From contig CAYTNN010000052.1 in NCBI GenBank assembly GCA_964439135.1, positions 1 to 23,642 of the forward strand: a stretch of DNA of 23,642 nt, written 5' to 3'. This document shows, in pieces, positions 6,368 to 14,694 of this stretch. Position 1 is the first letter of the stretch; the number at the start of each line of letters is the position of its first letter. This stretch comes from JAFGPJ01 sp964439135 (GTDB lineage Bacteria; Planctomycetota; Phycisphaerae; Sedimentisphaerales; Anaerobacaceae). The notes beneath the pieces were generated by a model. It saw only the letters and a program-made list of their open reading frames with translations. It ran no database searches and was not told the DNA's origin. Position numbers and translations under genes: made by a program.

Positions 6368-8197
6368 ATGAAACTGACAGCAGAAATCCTGTTTTTGATT
6401 CCATTTATTCTCTTTGGGATATCCTGTAAAAAAGTCGATGACTATGGAACTCCAAAGAGGCCAAAGGTTATCACGACGAAGTCCGGCATAGAAATGGTTG
6501 CTGTTCCGGGCGGGTGGTTCGAGATGGGAAGCGAGAAAGGAGGATCCGACGAGAGGCCCGTGCACAAAGTGTGGGTCAGCCCGTTCTGGATGGACGTTTA
6601 CGAAGTGACACAGGATCAGTTCAAAAAGTATCAACTGCCAGATCCTTCTCACTTCAAGAATCCGGACAATCCTTTAGAGCAGATCAACTGGACGGATGCA
6701 ACCATGTACTGCAATGAACGGTCGCTTGCAGAAGGGCTTGAGCCCTGCTATGATGAAGAAACCTGGGACTGCAACTTTGCCGCCAACGGATACAGACCGC
6801 CCACCGAGGCCGAATGGGAGTATGCCTGCCGGGCGGGAACAAGCACGGAGTACAGCTTTGGCAACAATAAAGCAAAGCTGAGAACCTTTGGCTGGTGCGT
6901 TGACAACTCAACCGGAAAGACCCATCCGGGCGGGCAAAAGCAGCCCAATCCGTGGGGCCTATACGACATGCATGGGAACGTGGCGGAATGGTGTAATGAT
7001 TTGTATGCCGGGAATTATTACAGCCAAAGCTCCGAGAAAGACCCAAGAGGGCCGAAAGAGGGGAAGGAAAGGGTCCTGCGCGGCGGGTCCTGGAAGTCGA
7101 GCGCCGAGACGTGCCGGTCTGCGTATCGCTCAAGCGATCCATCCATCGACGATACGTGCCTGGCAAGTGACGCCATCGGATTTAGGTGTGTCAGAAACGC
7201 ACCTGACAATGTATCAAGCGAGCCAAAAATGAATAGTGAAAAACAAACGCAAAACACGGCTAAAACGGGACTGGTTTATGATGATATATACATCGAGCAT
7301 AAAACCACCCCCGGTCATCCCGAATCTCCCGAGAGGCTTGTCCGGATAATCGAACGGCTTAAGGCCTCAGGACTCTATTCTCAACTTCTCGAACTGAAAC
7401 CCTCGCCGGCCGACCGGCACTGGATCGAGACGGTTCATGCTCCCGAGTATATTGACCGGGCGAGGAGCAGCTCTGAAAACGGTGCCGGGTATCTGGATAG
7501 CGGGGATGTTCCTATATCGCGAAAGTCTTATGAAGCTGCGGTAATGGCGGCGGGGGGAGTGCTCACCGCAATCGATGCTGTAATGGAGCAGAAAGTCACT
7601 AACGTTTTCTGTGCTGTCCGCCCGCCCGGTCATCACGCCCTTGAAAATCGAGCGATGGGATTCTGTATATTTAATAACGTAGCCATCGGCACGAAATACA
7701 TCCAGGAGAAATACAGCCTGCCGAAAGTCCTCATCGTGGACTGGGACGTGCACCACGGCAACGGAACGCAGGCGGCGTTTTACGATGACCCTAACGTGCT
7801 TTACTTCGGCGTTCACCAGTACCCCTTCTATCCGGGCAGTGGGAGCCAGGCGGAACAGGGCAGCGGAAAAGGCCTGCATACCAACATTAATGTCCCGCTG
7901 CCGGCCGGTTCCGGAGACGAGAGCTACGTCAAAGCGTTTGAAGAGAAACTGGTGCCTGCTGCCTCTTCGTTTGCTCCGGACTTCGTTCTTGTCTCCGCCG
8001 GGTTCGACGCACACGAGGGCGATCTGCTTGGCGGTATGAAAGTCACCGAGCAGGGATTTGCGAAACTGACGCAGATTACCAAAAGTATAGCCGAGAAGTG
8101 CTGTGCGGGCCGGCTGGTTTCCGTTCTCGAAGGCGGCTACGGCCTGGAAGGTCTTGCCGCGTCCGTTGAAGCACACATTCGCGTATTGATGCAATAG
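6368..8197 (+). CDS. SUMF1-like / histone deacetylase-fold fusion lipoprotein
   Basis: This 609-aa protein joins two domains. After a lipoprotein-type signal (MKLTAEILFLIPFILFGIS-C20), residues ~38-278 are a SUMF1/FGE-like domain (WFEMGSEKGG, PPTEAEWEYACRAGT, NPWGLYDMHGNVAEWCN, RGGSW, GFRCVRN). It keeps one FGE-type cysteine (C249) but has Ser where the first should be. Residues ~300-609 are a complete arginase/deacetylase-superfamily domain: HPESPERL, RPPGH422-H423, GFCIFNN, D460-V-H462-H-G-N-G, SAGFD547AH and LEGGY591. All zinc ligands (D460, H462, D547) and catalytic residues are present. Such enzymes (AcuC, acetylpolyamine amidohydrolases, class II HDACs) remove acetyl groups from amines and are normally cytoplasmic; an exported form is odd. 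ATG 6368 was preferred to GTG 6353. Confidence 0.88.
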   Translation: MKLTAEILFLIPFILFGISCKKVDDYGTPKRPKVITTKSGIEMVAVPGGWFEMGSEKGGSDERPVHKVWVSPFWMDVYEVTQDQFKKYQLPDPSHFKNPDNPLEQINWTDATMYCNERSLAEGLEPCYDEETWDCNFAANGYRPPTEAEWEYACRAGTSTEYSFGNNKAKLRTFGWCVDNSTGKTHPGGQKQPNPWGLYDMHGNVAEWCNDLYAGNYYSQSSEKDPRGPKEGKERVLRGGSWKSSAETCRSAYRSSDPSIDDTCLASDAIGFRCVRNAPDNVSSEPKMNSEKQTQNTAKTGLVYDDIYIEHKTTPGHPESPERLVRIIERLKASGLYSQLLELKPSPADRHWIETVHAPEYIDRARSSSENGAGYLDSGDVPISRKSYEAAVMAAGGVLTAIDAVMEQKVTNVFCAVRPPGHHALENRAMGFCIFNNVAIGTKYIQEKYSLPKVLIVDWDVHHGNGTQAAFYDDPNVLYFGVHQYPFYPGSGSQAEQGSGKGLHTNINVPLPAGSGDESYVKAFEEKLVPAASSFAPDFVLVSAGFDAHEGDLLGGMKVTEQGFAKLTQITKSIAEKCCAGRLVSVLEGGYGLEGLAASVEAHIRVLMQ

Positions 8198-8208
8198 AAA
8201 GTCACGAG

Positions 8209-9585
8209 ATGCTGTTTCACACATGGCCGTTTGCAATTTTCTTCCTGGTTTTCTATCCGGTTTATTTAGCTCTTAAAGGCACCAGGTTCAGGCTCCCGTG
8301 GCTCCTGGCCGCTTCCTATTTCTTCTACGCCTGCTTCAATCCTCTGTATCTGATTCTCATCGGCTATTCGACGCTGCTTGACTATACCGTGGTTACGATA
8401 ATGGCCAAAAGCCGGCACAGAAAGATGTGGCTTTCTATCAGCATCATTAACAATATCGGGCTGCTGGGCTTTTTTAAATATGGCGGTTTCGTTACTGAGA
8501 ACCTGAACGTGCTCTTGTCGTCATTGCACGTCTCGTACGCCATTCCCGAGCCCGGTTTTCTCTTGCCTATCGGCATATCGTTCTATGTTTTTCAGTCGAT
8601 GAGCTATACCATCGATTATTATCGCGGCAACATGGAAAGAGAAAACAGCCTCATCGCATACGCGGCCTTTGTCTCGCTCTTTCCTCGGCTGCTGGCCGGG
8701 CCGATCGAACGGGCAAAGAACCTGCTGCCCCAGTTGCACAAGGTACCCAAAGTTACAACACAGGATATTGCCGATGGGCTGTCATTATTTGTCGTGGGAA
8801 TGTTCAAAAAGGTCGCCCTTGCTGATTACCTGTCCCTTTACGTGGATAATATCTACGCTGCTCCTGACCAGTATCAGTCGCCCGCATTGATCCTGGCGAC
8901 GTTTTTGTTCTGCTGGCAGATATACTTCGACTTCAGCGGCTATACCGACATGGCACGGGGCGTGGCGCGGATGATGGGTTTCAACCTGATGCTGAATTTC
9001 AACAATCCATACCTGGCAACCGGCCTGGGCGATTTCTGGGCGAGGTGGCACATCAGCCTTTCCTCGTGGTTCAAGGACTACGTTTATATTCCGCTTGGAG
9101 GCAACCGCAAAGGCACTATCGGCACATACAGAAATATGTTCCTGACCATGGTGATTTCCGGCTTGTGGCACGGTGCGGCCTGGACGTTCGTCATCTGGGG
9201 CGCGGTGCATGCTCTCGGACGCTTTGTGACGCGTGAGCTGGAAAGAACGCCGTTCTACAGGGATAAGGTGCCGAAATTGGTCAAGCAATTGCTCGTGTTC
9301 GCCTTCGTAACGTTCGCGTGGATTTTCTTCCGGGCCGAAAGCATCGGTGATGCATGGTTAATCATAACAAGAATATTCAGCTCCGGATGGGCGAATCCCA
9401 ATTGTCCCGTTTGGGCTTTAATTCTAGTTCTTATTGTCTGGCTTTATCAGTTTGCGTATGAATCCAGGCTCAGATGGATTTTTGACCTGGCGCCCGTGCG
9501 CATCGGAATCGTTGTAGGGATGATTCTTTACTTAGCTGTTTTTGCCCCTTCGAGTGAACAGGGATTTATCTATTTGCAGTTTTGA
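8209..9585 (+). CDS. MBOAT-family O-acyltransferase (AlgI-like)
   Basis: This 458-aa polytopic membrane protein belongs to the AlgI/DltB group, which moves acyl groups (usually acetyl) across the membrane onto envelope polymers. Family hallmarks are PIGISFYVFQSMSYTIDYYRG (residues ~120-140), FPRLLAGPIERA, FDFSGYTDMARG (~240-251), NFNNPYLATGLGDFWARWHISLSSW (H281) and the catalytic-histidine segment SGLWH321GAAWTF. Both conserved histidines are present and the length is normal. It starts 11 nt after the deacetylase-fusion stop, with only a weak Shine-Dalgarno (CACGAG), so coupling is likely. The next gene is an SGNH-like membrane protein, the usual partner. The polymer acylated cannot be named: no alginate, cellulose or teichoic acid genes are near. 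Confidence 0.92.
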   Translation: MLFHTWPFAIFFLVFYPVYLALKGTRFRLPWLLAASYFFYACFNPLYLILIGYSTLLDYTVVTIMAKSRHRKMWLSISIINNIGLLGFFKYGGFVTENLNVLLSSLHVSYAIPEPGFLLPIGISFYVFQSMSYTIDYYRGNMERENSLIAYAAFVSLFPRLLAGPIERAKNLLPQLHKVPKVTTQDIADGLSLFVVGMFKKVALADYLSLYVDNIYAAPDQYQSPALILATFLFCWQIYFDFSGYTDMARGVARMMGFNLMLNFNNPYLATGLGDFWARWHISLSSWFKDYVYIPLGGNRKGTIGTYRNMFLTMVISGLWHGAAWTFVIWGAVHALGRFVTRELERTPFYRDKVPKLVKQLLVFAFVTFAWIFFRAESIGDAWLIITRIFSSGWANPNCPVWALILVLIVWLYQFAYESRLRWIFDLAPVRIGIVVGMILYLAVFAPSSEQGFIYLQF

Positions 9586-9628
9586 TCGATCTAATATGAA
9601 ATACAACGACACAAAAAGAGACAAGATC

Positions 9629-10738
9629 ATGAAAAAGGCGAACGAGGCCAGGACTCCGTTTAGCTCCAATAATATACGATTATCAGGGCTCGAATGGATC
9701 ATCGCTGCGATCATCTGTTCGGCGTTACTTTGTCTTGGTCCGTCGCTCTGGGGAAGGATTGAAAAGTTCGATCCCGGCACCGACTACCGGCTGCCGTACA
9801 CGTTGGGCAACGATTACTGGCTGTACGGCCGTTATTGCCGATGGGCCTGCTCGAAGTACGAGACGCTCGTAGTTGGGGATTCTGTTATTTGGGGACATTA
9901 TGTCTCCAGTGACAATACGCTGTCGCACTATCTCAATCAAAACGCCGGGAGGGACAGCTTCGCCAACCTGGGAGTGGACGGTTTTCATCCCGGGGCGCTG
10001 GGGGGACTGCTCAGGTACTACGGCCGGGACATTTCGGGTAAGAACGTGATTATACAATTTAATCCCTTATGGATGAGCTCGGCAAAGCACGACCTGCAGA
10101 CCGAAAAGGAGTTCCATTTCAACCATCCGAAACTGGTGCCGCAGTTTTTTCCGAAGATTCCCTGCTATAAGGATTCTTTTTCCAAACGGTTCTCCGCTGC
10201 AGTGGAGCGATACGTGCCGTTTTTTGGTTGGGCGTCCCATTTGCGAATCGTCTATTTCGAGAATATGGACCTTCCGAACTGGACGCTGGAGCACCCTTAT
10301 GAGAATCCTTTGGCCGCCGTTACGCTCGAACTTCCCGTTTCGCAAGACAATTTGCAGGAGAATGTTTCCTGGACCGAGAAAGGCATCGCCCAGGAAGATT
10401 TTCAGTGGGTCGAGCCGGCACAATCGCTGCAATGGCGATTCTTCCGGCAGACGATTGATTTTTTGAAGGCAAGAAAAAATACAGTCTTTGTTGTGGTCGG
10501 TCCTTTTAATGAACACATGTTGAAGCCGGACAGCTACAAGACCTACCAGAAGATGAAAAGTGAAATCCAGATGTGGCTCCGGCAAAACAACGTTGCCTAT
10601 TGTGTCCCACCGGTGCTGCCCAGCGAGTTCTATCGTGATGCCAGCCATCCGTTGGGACAGGGATATGCCATGCTTGCCAGGCAGCTATTTGAAAATCAGT
10701 CTTTCAAATCGACTATTCTCAAGGCAGGCGGCGATTAG
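9629..10738 (+). CDS. Membrane-anchored SGNH hydrolase-like protein
   Basis: This 369-aa protein has one N-terminal membrane segment (residues ~22-40) and then an SGNH/GDSL-like extracytoplasmic domain. Visible blocks are VVGDS85VIWG (nucleophile Ser), ANLGVDGFHPG, VVGPFNEH (block III, Asn) and D337-A-S-H340 (catalytic Asp/His). All four SGNH positions appear present. Proteins of this type next to an MBOAT gene (as AlgJ, AlgX or PatB do) receive the acetyl group and pass it to the polymer or act as esterases; that role is inferred. ATG 9629 has AAAGAG 8 nt upstream; ATG 9596, 10 nt after the MBOAT stop, lacks a Shine-Dalgarno and would add 11 residues. Confidence 0.82.
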   Translation: MKKANEARTPFSSNNIRLSGLEWIIAAIICSALLCLGPSLWGRIEKFDPGTDYRLPYTLGNDYWLYGRYCRWACSKYETLVVGDSVIWGHYVSSDNTLSHYLNQNAGRDSFANLGVDGFHPGALGGLLRYYGRDISGKNVIIQFNPLWMSSAKHDLQTEKEFHFNHPKLVPQFFPKIPCYKDSFSKRFSAAVERYVPFFGWASHLRIVYFENMDLPNWTLEHPYENPLAAVTLELPVSQDNLQENVSWTEKGIAQEDFQWVEPAQSLQWRFFRQTIDFLKARKNTVFVVVGPFNEHMLKPDSYKTYQKMKSEIQMWLRQNNVAYCVPPVLPSEFYRDASHPLGQGYAMLARQLFENQSFKSTILKAGGD

Positions 10739-10763
10739 GTATGATTTGGATAGTACGTGTACT

Positions 10764-12005
10764 ATGAACCGGAATAAAAGACTACCGTTGCGAGCTGCAA
10801 TTATAATGCTTACTGCGATTGTTGCTGCTTGCCCGGGACAAACGGAAAAGATGGGAGATATTGAGTTGAAGCTGAAAAATAAGGCGGAAGAGTTGGCTCA
10901 GAAATATATGATTATCGATACCCACATGGATGTGCCTTATCGTCTGAAAAAAAAGATGGAGGATATATCAGAAAGAACGGCAGGGGGAGATTTCGACTAT
11001 CCGAGGGCGAGAAAGGGAGGGCTTGACGTGGCTTTTATGGCCGTCTACGTTCCCGCTGAATATGAGGGGACCGGGAAAGCCTATTCCTTTGCCGATGAGA
11101 CGATTGATATGGTCGAAGGTTTTGCCCGGACCTGGCCTGAAAAATTTGTGATGGCCGGATTGGTTGCGGATGTGAAAAAGCAGTTTGGTCATGGCAGTAT
11201 ATCTCTCGCTATGGGAATAGAAAACGGATCGTGTCTCGAAGGCAATCTCACCAATTTGAAACACTTTCATGATCGCGGCATCAGCTACGTGACGCTTGCA
11301 CACTCAAAGGCCAATCATATTTGTGATTCGTCTTTCGATCCCGAGCGCAAGTGGAACGGCCTGAGCCCTTTCGGCGTGAAAGTCGTCTCGGAAATGAATC
11401 GCCTCGGGATGATTGTCGATGTTTCGCATGTCTCAGACGACACATTCTATCAGATCATTGAGCATTCAAAGGCCCCTGTAGTTGCGACGCACTCATCCTG
11501 CCGCCATTTTGTCCCCGGCTACGAACGGAATATGAGCGATGAAATGATAAAGCTGCTCGCGGAAAAGGGTGGAGTGATTCAGATGAATTTCGGATCGATG
11601 TTCATCGACAGAAAGGTCAACCAACAGGCCGCGGAACTCAAAAAAAGTTTGAACGAATATATCGAGGCCCACAATCTGGAAGGTCAGGAGAAAGCCGATT
11701 ACACCGAAAAGTTCAAGCGAGAGCACCCGCTGCGAAGGGTGCATGTTTCAGATGTTGCTTCGCATATCGAGCATGTGATTGAGCTGGTTGGGATCGATTA
11801 CGTCGGCCTGGGCTCCGATTTCGACGGAGTCGGTGACAACCTGCCTGTCGGTCTGGAGGATGCATCCTGCTATCCGAACCTTATCTACGAGCTTTTGAAA
11901 AAAGGCCGCTCGGAAGAAGACATCAAAAAAATCTGCTCCGACAACTTTCTCCGTGTATGGGCACAGGTCGAGAGAATCGCTCGTGAGCTGCAATCGAAAC
12001 AGTGA
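10764..12005 (+). CDS. Membrane dipeptidase lipoprotein (peptidase family M19)
   Basis: This 413-aa protein is a renal-dipeptidase-type M19 peptidase, a two-zinc TIM-barrel enzyme that cleaves dipeptides, including those with a C-terminal D-residue. The zinc ligands fit the family: DTH54-M-D56, IE153NG, VSH222VS and ATH243SS. Also seen are GLGSDFDGV and the C-terminal DNFLRVW. The N-terminus is a clear lipoprotein signal (hydrophobic stretch then IVAA-C23), so the enzyme is anchored outside the cytoplasm. ATG 10764 is the start that gives this signal; an earlier open frame is a shadow of the preceding gene. It begins 25 nt after the SGNH stop and ends the plus-strand run, 25 bp from a convergent gene. 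A role in turnover of peptides or D-amino-acid dipeptides at the envelope is inferred. Confidence 0.93.
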   Translation: MNRNKRLPLRAAIIMLTAIVAACPGQTEKMGDIELKLKNKAEELAQKYMIIDTHMDVPYRLKKKMEDISERTAGGDFDYPRARKGGLDVAFMAVYVPAEYEGTGKAYSFADETIDMVEGFARTWPEKFVMAGLVADVKKQFGHGSISLAMGIENGSCLEGNLTNLKHFHDRGISYVTLAHSKANHICDSSFDPERKWNGLSPFGVKVVSEMNRLGMIVDVSHVSDDTFYQIIEHSKAPVVATHSSCRHFVPGYERNMSDEMIKLLAEKGGVIQMNFGSMFIDRKVNQQAAELKKSLNEYIEAHNLEGQEKADYTEKFKREHPLRRVHVSDVASHIEHVIELVGIDYVGLGSDFDGVGDNLPVGLEDASCYPNLIYELLKKGRSEEDIKKICSDNFLRVWAQVERIARELQSKQ

Positions 12006-12030
12006 TTGCAGCATTTTTCAATCAATCGAT

Positions 12031-14682
12031 TCAATGCTCCCACGGGACCGTCCACGAGCCGGCTTCGGCTCCGAAAACCTGTGAAACCTGCAGGCCGCTT
12101 GCCTGGGATGTGTAGAAGAGCCGGCCGTTGGATACGATTCCGCCAACACATTCCCGCACATCCACACAAGGCCCGGAGGACACCATCCTGTTGCCGTCCG
12201 TGGTATCAATCAGATCCATGTTGGAACCCATTATGTAGGGCTCAGACATTGTGAACCGGGTGCATGCATATTTCTTGTCGAAGGAGGACAGAATCTTTCC
12301 CGTTTGCTTGTCGATCAGATAGCTCGGCTGACCGGTTGAGCCGTGAGTGAACAGGAGATTTCTGCCGATTGTCACGACATTAACCGCCTTGCCGACCGGC
12401 TCTGACTGCCAGATCAACGAGCCGCTCTCCGCATCCAGACACATCACATAACGGTTTTGTGTTTTCTCGGTCGGTGGATTGTATCCGCCCAGATACAGCC
12501 TGCCGCTATCGGCGGAGATCGTGCAGCCGGCAGTGACATAGTGCTTCGTTGTCAGCCAGATTACCTGCCCGGTCATAGGTTCGATCGCGGCTGTAAGTCC
12601 TCTTGATTTAGGCTGGCCGTCCTTTCTTTTTGGCGCATATCCGAAGAAGGTCGAGTAATAAAGCGTATTATCCATCAGAGCCAGGCCGGAATCATTGCCG
12701 CCCGAGCCGAACTGCGAGAAATCGATGGTCCAGACTTCTTTACCGGTCTCGATGTCCCACGCCCTCACAAATGGTAAATTGTCTTTGGGATAGTACGGAT
12801 TGTCATGGCCGTAAATCCAGCTCATAATCTCGGCGCCATCGGCCGCCTCGACAGGTTCGCCTTTCTGGAGATAGGCCTTTTCCGTCCCTTGCGGTGCATA
12901 TTTTCCCGAACCGTATACATAAATCGCAAGGTTCTTATAGATAACCGGCGGCTGCTGCCGGCTCCAGCTTGGCGAGCCTGTAAACGGCGCTTCCCAGAGC
13001 AGCTCCCCCGTGGCGGCGTCAAGGCATCGCATTTGCGATTGTTTCATCCCCGCCTGAGGAACGAGCAGGCGTTCGTTATGGTAGATTATGCCGGTAAAAG
13101 AGACGTGTACGCCGGGCCAGTACCGCCGCCACAGGAGCCTGCCCGTTTCCTGCTCGACGGCGAAGATCTGTCCCTCGGAGGTATGCGTGTACATCCGGCC
13201 GCCCCCGCAGACGGGTATGTGCTTGAAGGTACCCTCGTAGCGTCGAATCCACTTGACTTTAAGAGGAGGTTTCAGGCCCTGATCGTTCGCGTTAGTACTT
13301 GCCAGATTGCCGAAATTCGTGAACCAGTCGTATTTCGCATCGGCCAGGCTGCTTGTAAGCGGGCTCCTGATCTTTTGCAGTTGAAGGTCTTTGGAGGGCA
13401 GCGGCGCTTTCCCGCCCGGCCCGAGGATGTACAAATACCCGTCTTCGCAACCGAAATAGACTCGACCATCGCAGACAGCCGCCGGCGCGGAGATTGCTTT
13501 TCCAAAGGCGGTCTTAAACGACCACACGTTACCGCTCCCGGACAGCGGGACAACATAAAGGCCGCCGTCCAGGCCACCGTATACTGCCTTATCGCGAAGA
13601 AGAATCGGCGAGGCAATCGATGGATAGCCTCCAAGATATTGGGCCTTTTCCCTGCCGGGAGAGTGCTTGCAAAATCCGTAATCCTCTTCGGGCCGGCAGC
13701 GGTAAACGTCCCGGCCGCGAATGCTAACCGAGCAGAAGCTAAGCGAGCCCGGTCGATTTATCTCAGTGACCGTTCCGGGGACATAGTCGAGCTTGCCACC
13801 GCTGCCGGGCAGTGGAATTATTTCGACTCTGCCCGTGTTGTCTCGCCGGTGCCACTGCCGATATACCAAACCGTCCTCGCTTATACTCAGTCCGAATGTA
13901 GCCGGCTTCTCCGAGCCCGCGTAGGACGGCACGTCCGCCATTTCTCGAAGCTCGGCGCGGCTGCCCTTGTCTTGAAGACAGATTGCCGAGCCTGCGGGAA
14001 TTACAAGCAGCTTGCCGTGGACGACAATATTGCCCGAACAGCAAAACTGGTCGCGCCATGTCACCCTTCCGGATTTGTACTTGCACCATTCTTCCCCGCT
14101 CCAGCGGTCGCCTTCGAATCCGAGAATCTCCCTTACGAAATCCCACTTCCAGCAGACGGTTCCATCCGGTTCGAGAGCATAGATTTGCGAGCCGAGCGTG
14201 GCGAAATATACACGGTCGTTAGCCAGTACGGGTGTAGTGAAGATTGGCTCGCCGCATGAAATTTTCTTGATCACGTTCCCGCTGTCTTTATCCAGTACGA
14301 AGTAAGCACCTGCCATCGATCCGACGTGCAGGTAGCGCCCGGCTATGGCCGGTGACGAGATGTTATTGCAGTTGGTTTTGCCGGCTCCGGTATCGAACTT
14401 CCACAAGACGTCGAGCGTGGACGCATCGATGCAGAAAACGACTCCCGAGCCGTCCACGACATACACACGTCCGTCCGCAACGACCGGCGAGGTAAAGACG
14501 GCATCCGTCAGTGGAACGGCACCAAGAAGGCCGAGAGGCGTCGTCACGCTTCTGTCCGGCACGTTGCCCGAGTGCCTGGAATCGTACTTGAACTGCATCC
14601 AATTTTCCGCAGCGGCCGCGGTCGCAGTCAAGGTTAGAGATAGAACTGTCAACAATGTTATTATTGTTTTGGGGATTCGCAT
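12031..14682 (-). CDS. Exported PQQ-like beta-propeller repeat protein
   Basis: This 883-aa protein has a signal peptide ending TATAAAA before ENWMQF. It carries many PQQ-like blades in two halves (about 25-430 and 455-883), for example DGRVYVVDGSGVVFCID, WKFDTG, LDAATGELLWEAPF, DIETGKEVWTIDF and LDAESGSLIWQSEP. No catalytic dehydrogenase signature is seen, and such proteins in this kind of bacteria are usually of unknown role. The Shine-Dalgarno AGGAG (minus strand 14696-14692) directly abuts the first ATG (14691) but lies 9 nt from the second (14682), which therefore is the better start. The upstream gene's TAG stop overlaps this Shine-Dalgarno, implying translational coupling. It is the last gene of the four-gene minus operon. 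A long opposite-strand frame inside it is a shadow. Confidence 0.87.
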   Translation of the reverse strand: MRIPKTIITLLTVLSLTLTATAAAAENWMQFKYDSRHSGNVPDRSVTTPLGLLGAVPLTDAVFTSPVVADGRVYVVDGSGVVFCIDASTLDVLWKFDTGAGKTNCNNISSPAIAGRYLHVGSMAGAYFVLDKDSGNVIKKISCGEPIFTTPVLANDRVYFATLGSQIYALEPDGTVCWKWDFVREILGFEGDRWSGEEWCKYKSGRVTWRDQFCCSGNIVVHGKLLVIPAGSAICLQDKGSRAELREMADVPSYAGSEKPATFGLSISEDGLVYRQWHRRDNTGRVEIIPLPGSGGKLDYVPGTVTEINRPGSLSFCSVSIRGRDVYRCRPEEDYGFCKHSPGREKAQYLGGYPSIASPILLRDKAVYGGLDGGLYVVPLSGSGNVWSFKTAFGKAISAPAAVCDGRVYFGCEDGYLYILGPGGKAPLPSKDLQLQKIRSPLTSSLADAKYDWFTNFGNLASTNANDQGLKPPLKVKWIRRYEGTFKHIPVCGGGRMYTHTSEGQIFAVEQETGRLLWRRYWPGVHVSFTGIIYHNERLLVPQAGMKQSQMRCLDAATGELLWEAPFTGSPSWSRQQPPVIYKNLAIYVYGSGKYAPQGTEKAYLQKGEPVEAADGAEIMSWIYGHDNPYYPKDNLPFVRAWDIETGKEVWTIDFSQFGSGGNDSGLALMDNTLYYSTFFGYAPKRKDGQPKSRGLTAAIEPMTGQVIWLTTKHYVTAGCTISADSGRLYLGGYNPPTEKTQNRYVMCLDAESGSLIWQSEPVGKAVNVVTIGRNLLFTHGSTGQPSYLIDKQTGKILSSFDKKYACTRFTMSEPYIMGSNMDLIDTTDGNRMVSSGPCVDVRECVGGIVSNGRLFYTSQASGLQVSQVFGAEAGSWTVPWEH

Positions 14683-14694
14683 TATGTGCATCTC

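Noticed and set aside
4262..8197. SUMF1 genes as sulfatase-maturing formylglycine-generating enzymes
   Set aside because: The paired catalytic cysteines after RGGSW are missing or incomplete, and no sulfatase gene is in the window.
7367..8236. 289-codon minus-strand open frame
   Set aside because: It overlaps the deacetylase domain, whose catalytic motifs are all in the plus-strand frame.
12805..14259. 484-codon plus-strand open frame
   Set aside because: It lies wholly inside the PQQ-like propeller gene on the other strand and its translation shows no domain or repeat logic, while the minus-strand product has clear propeller blades and a signal peptide.
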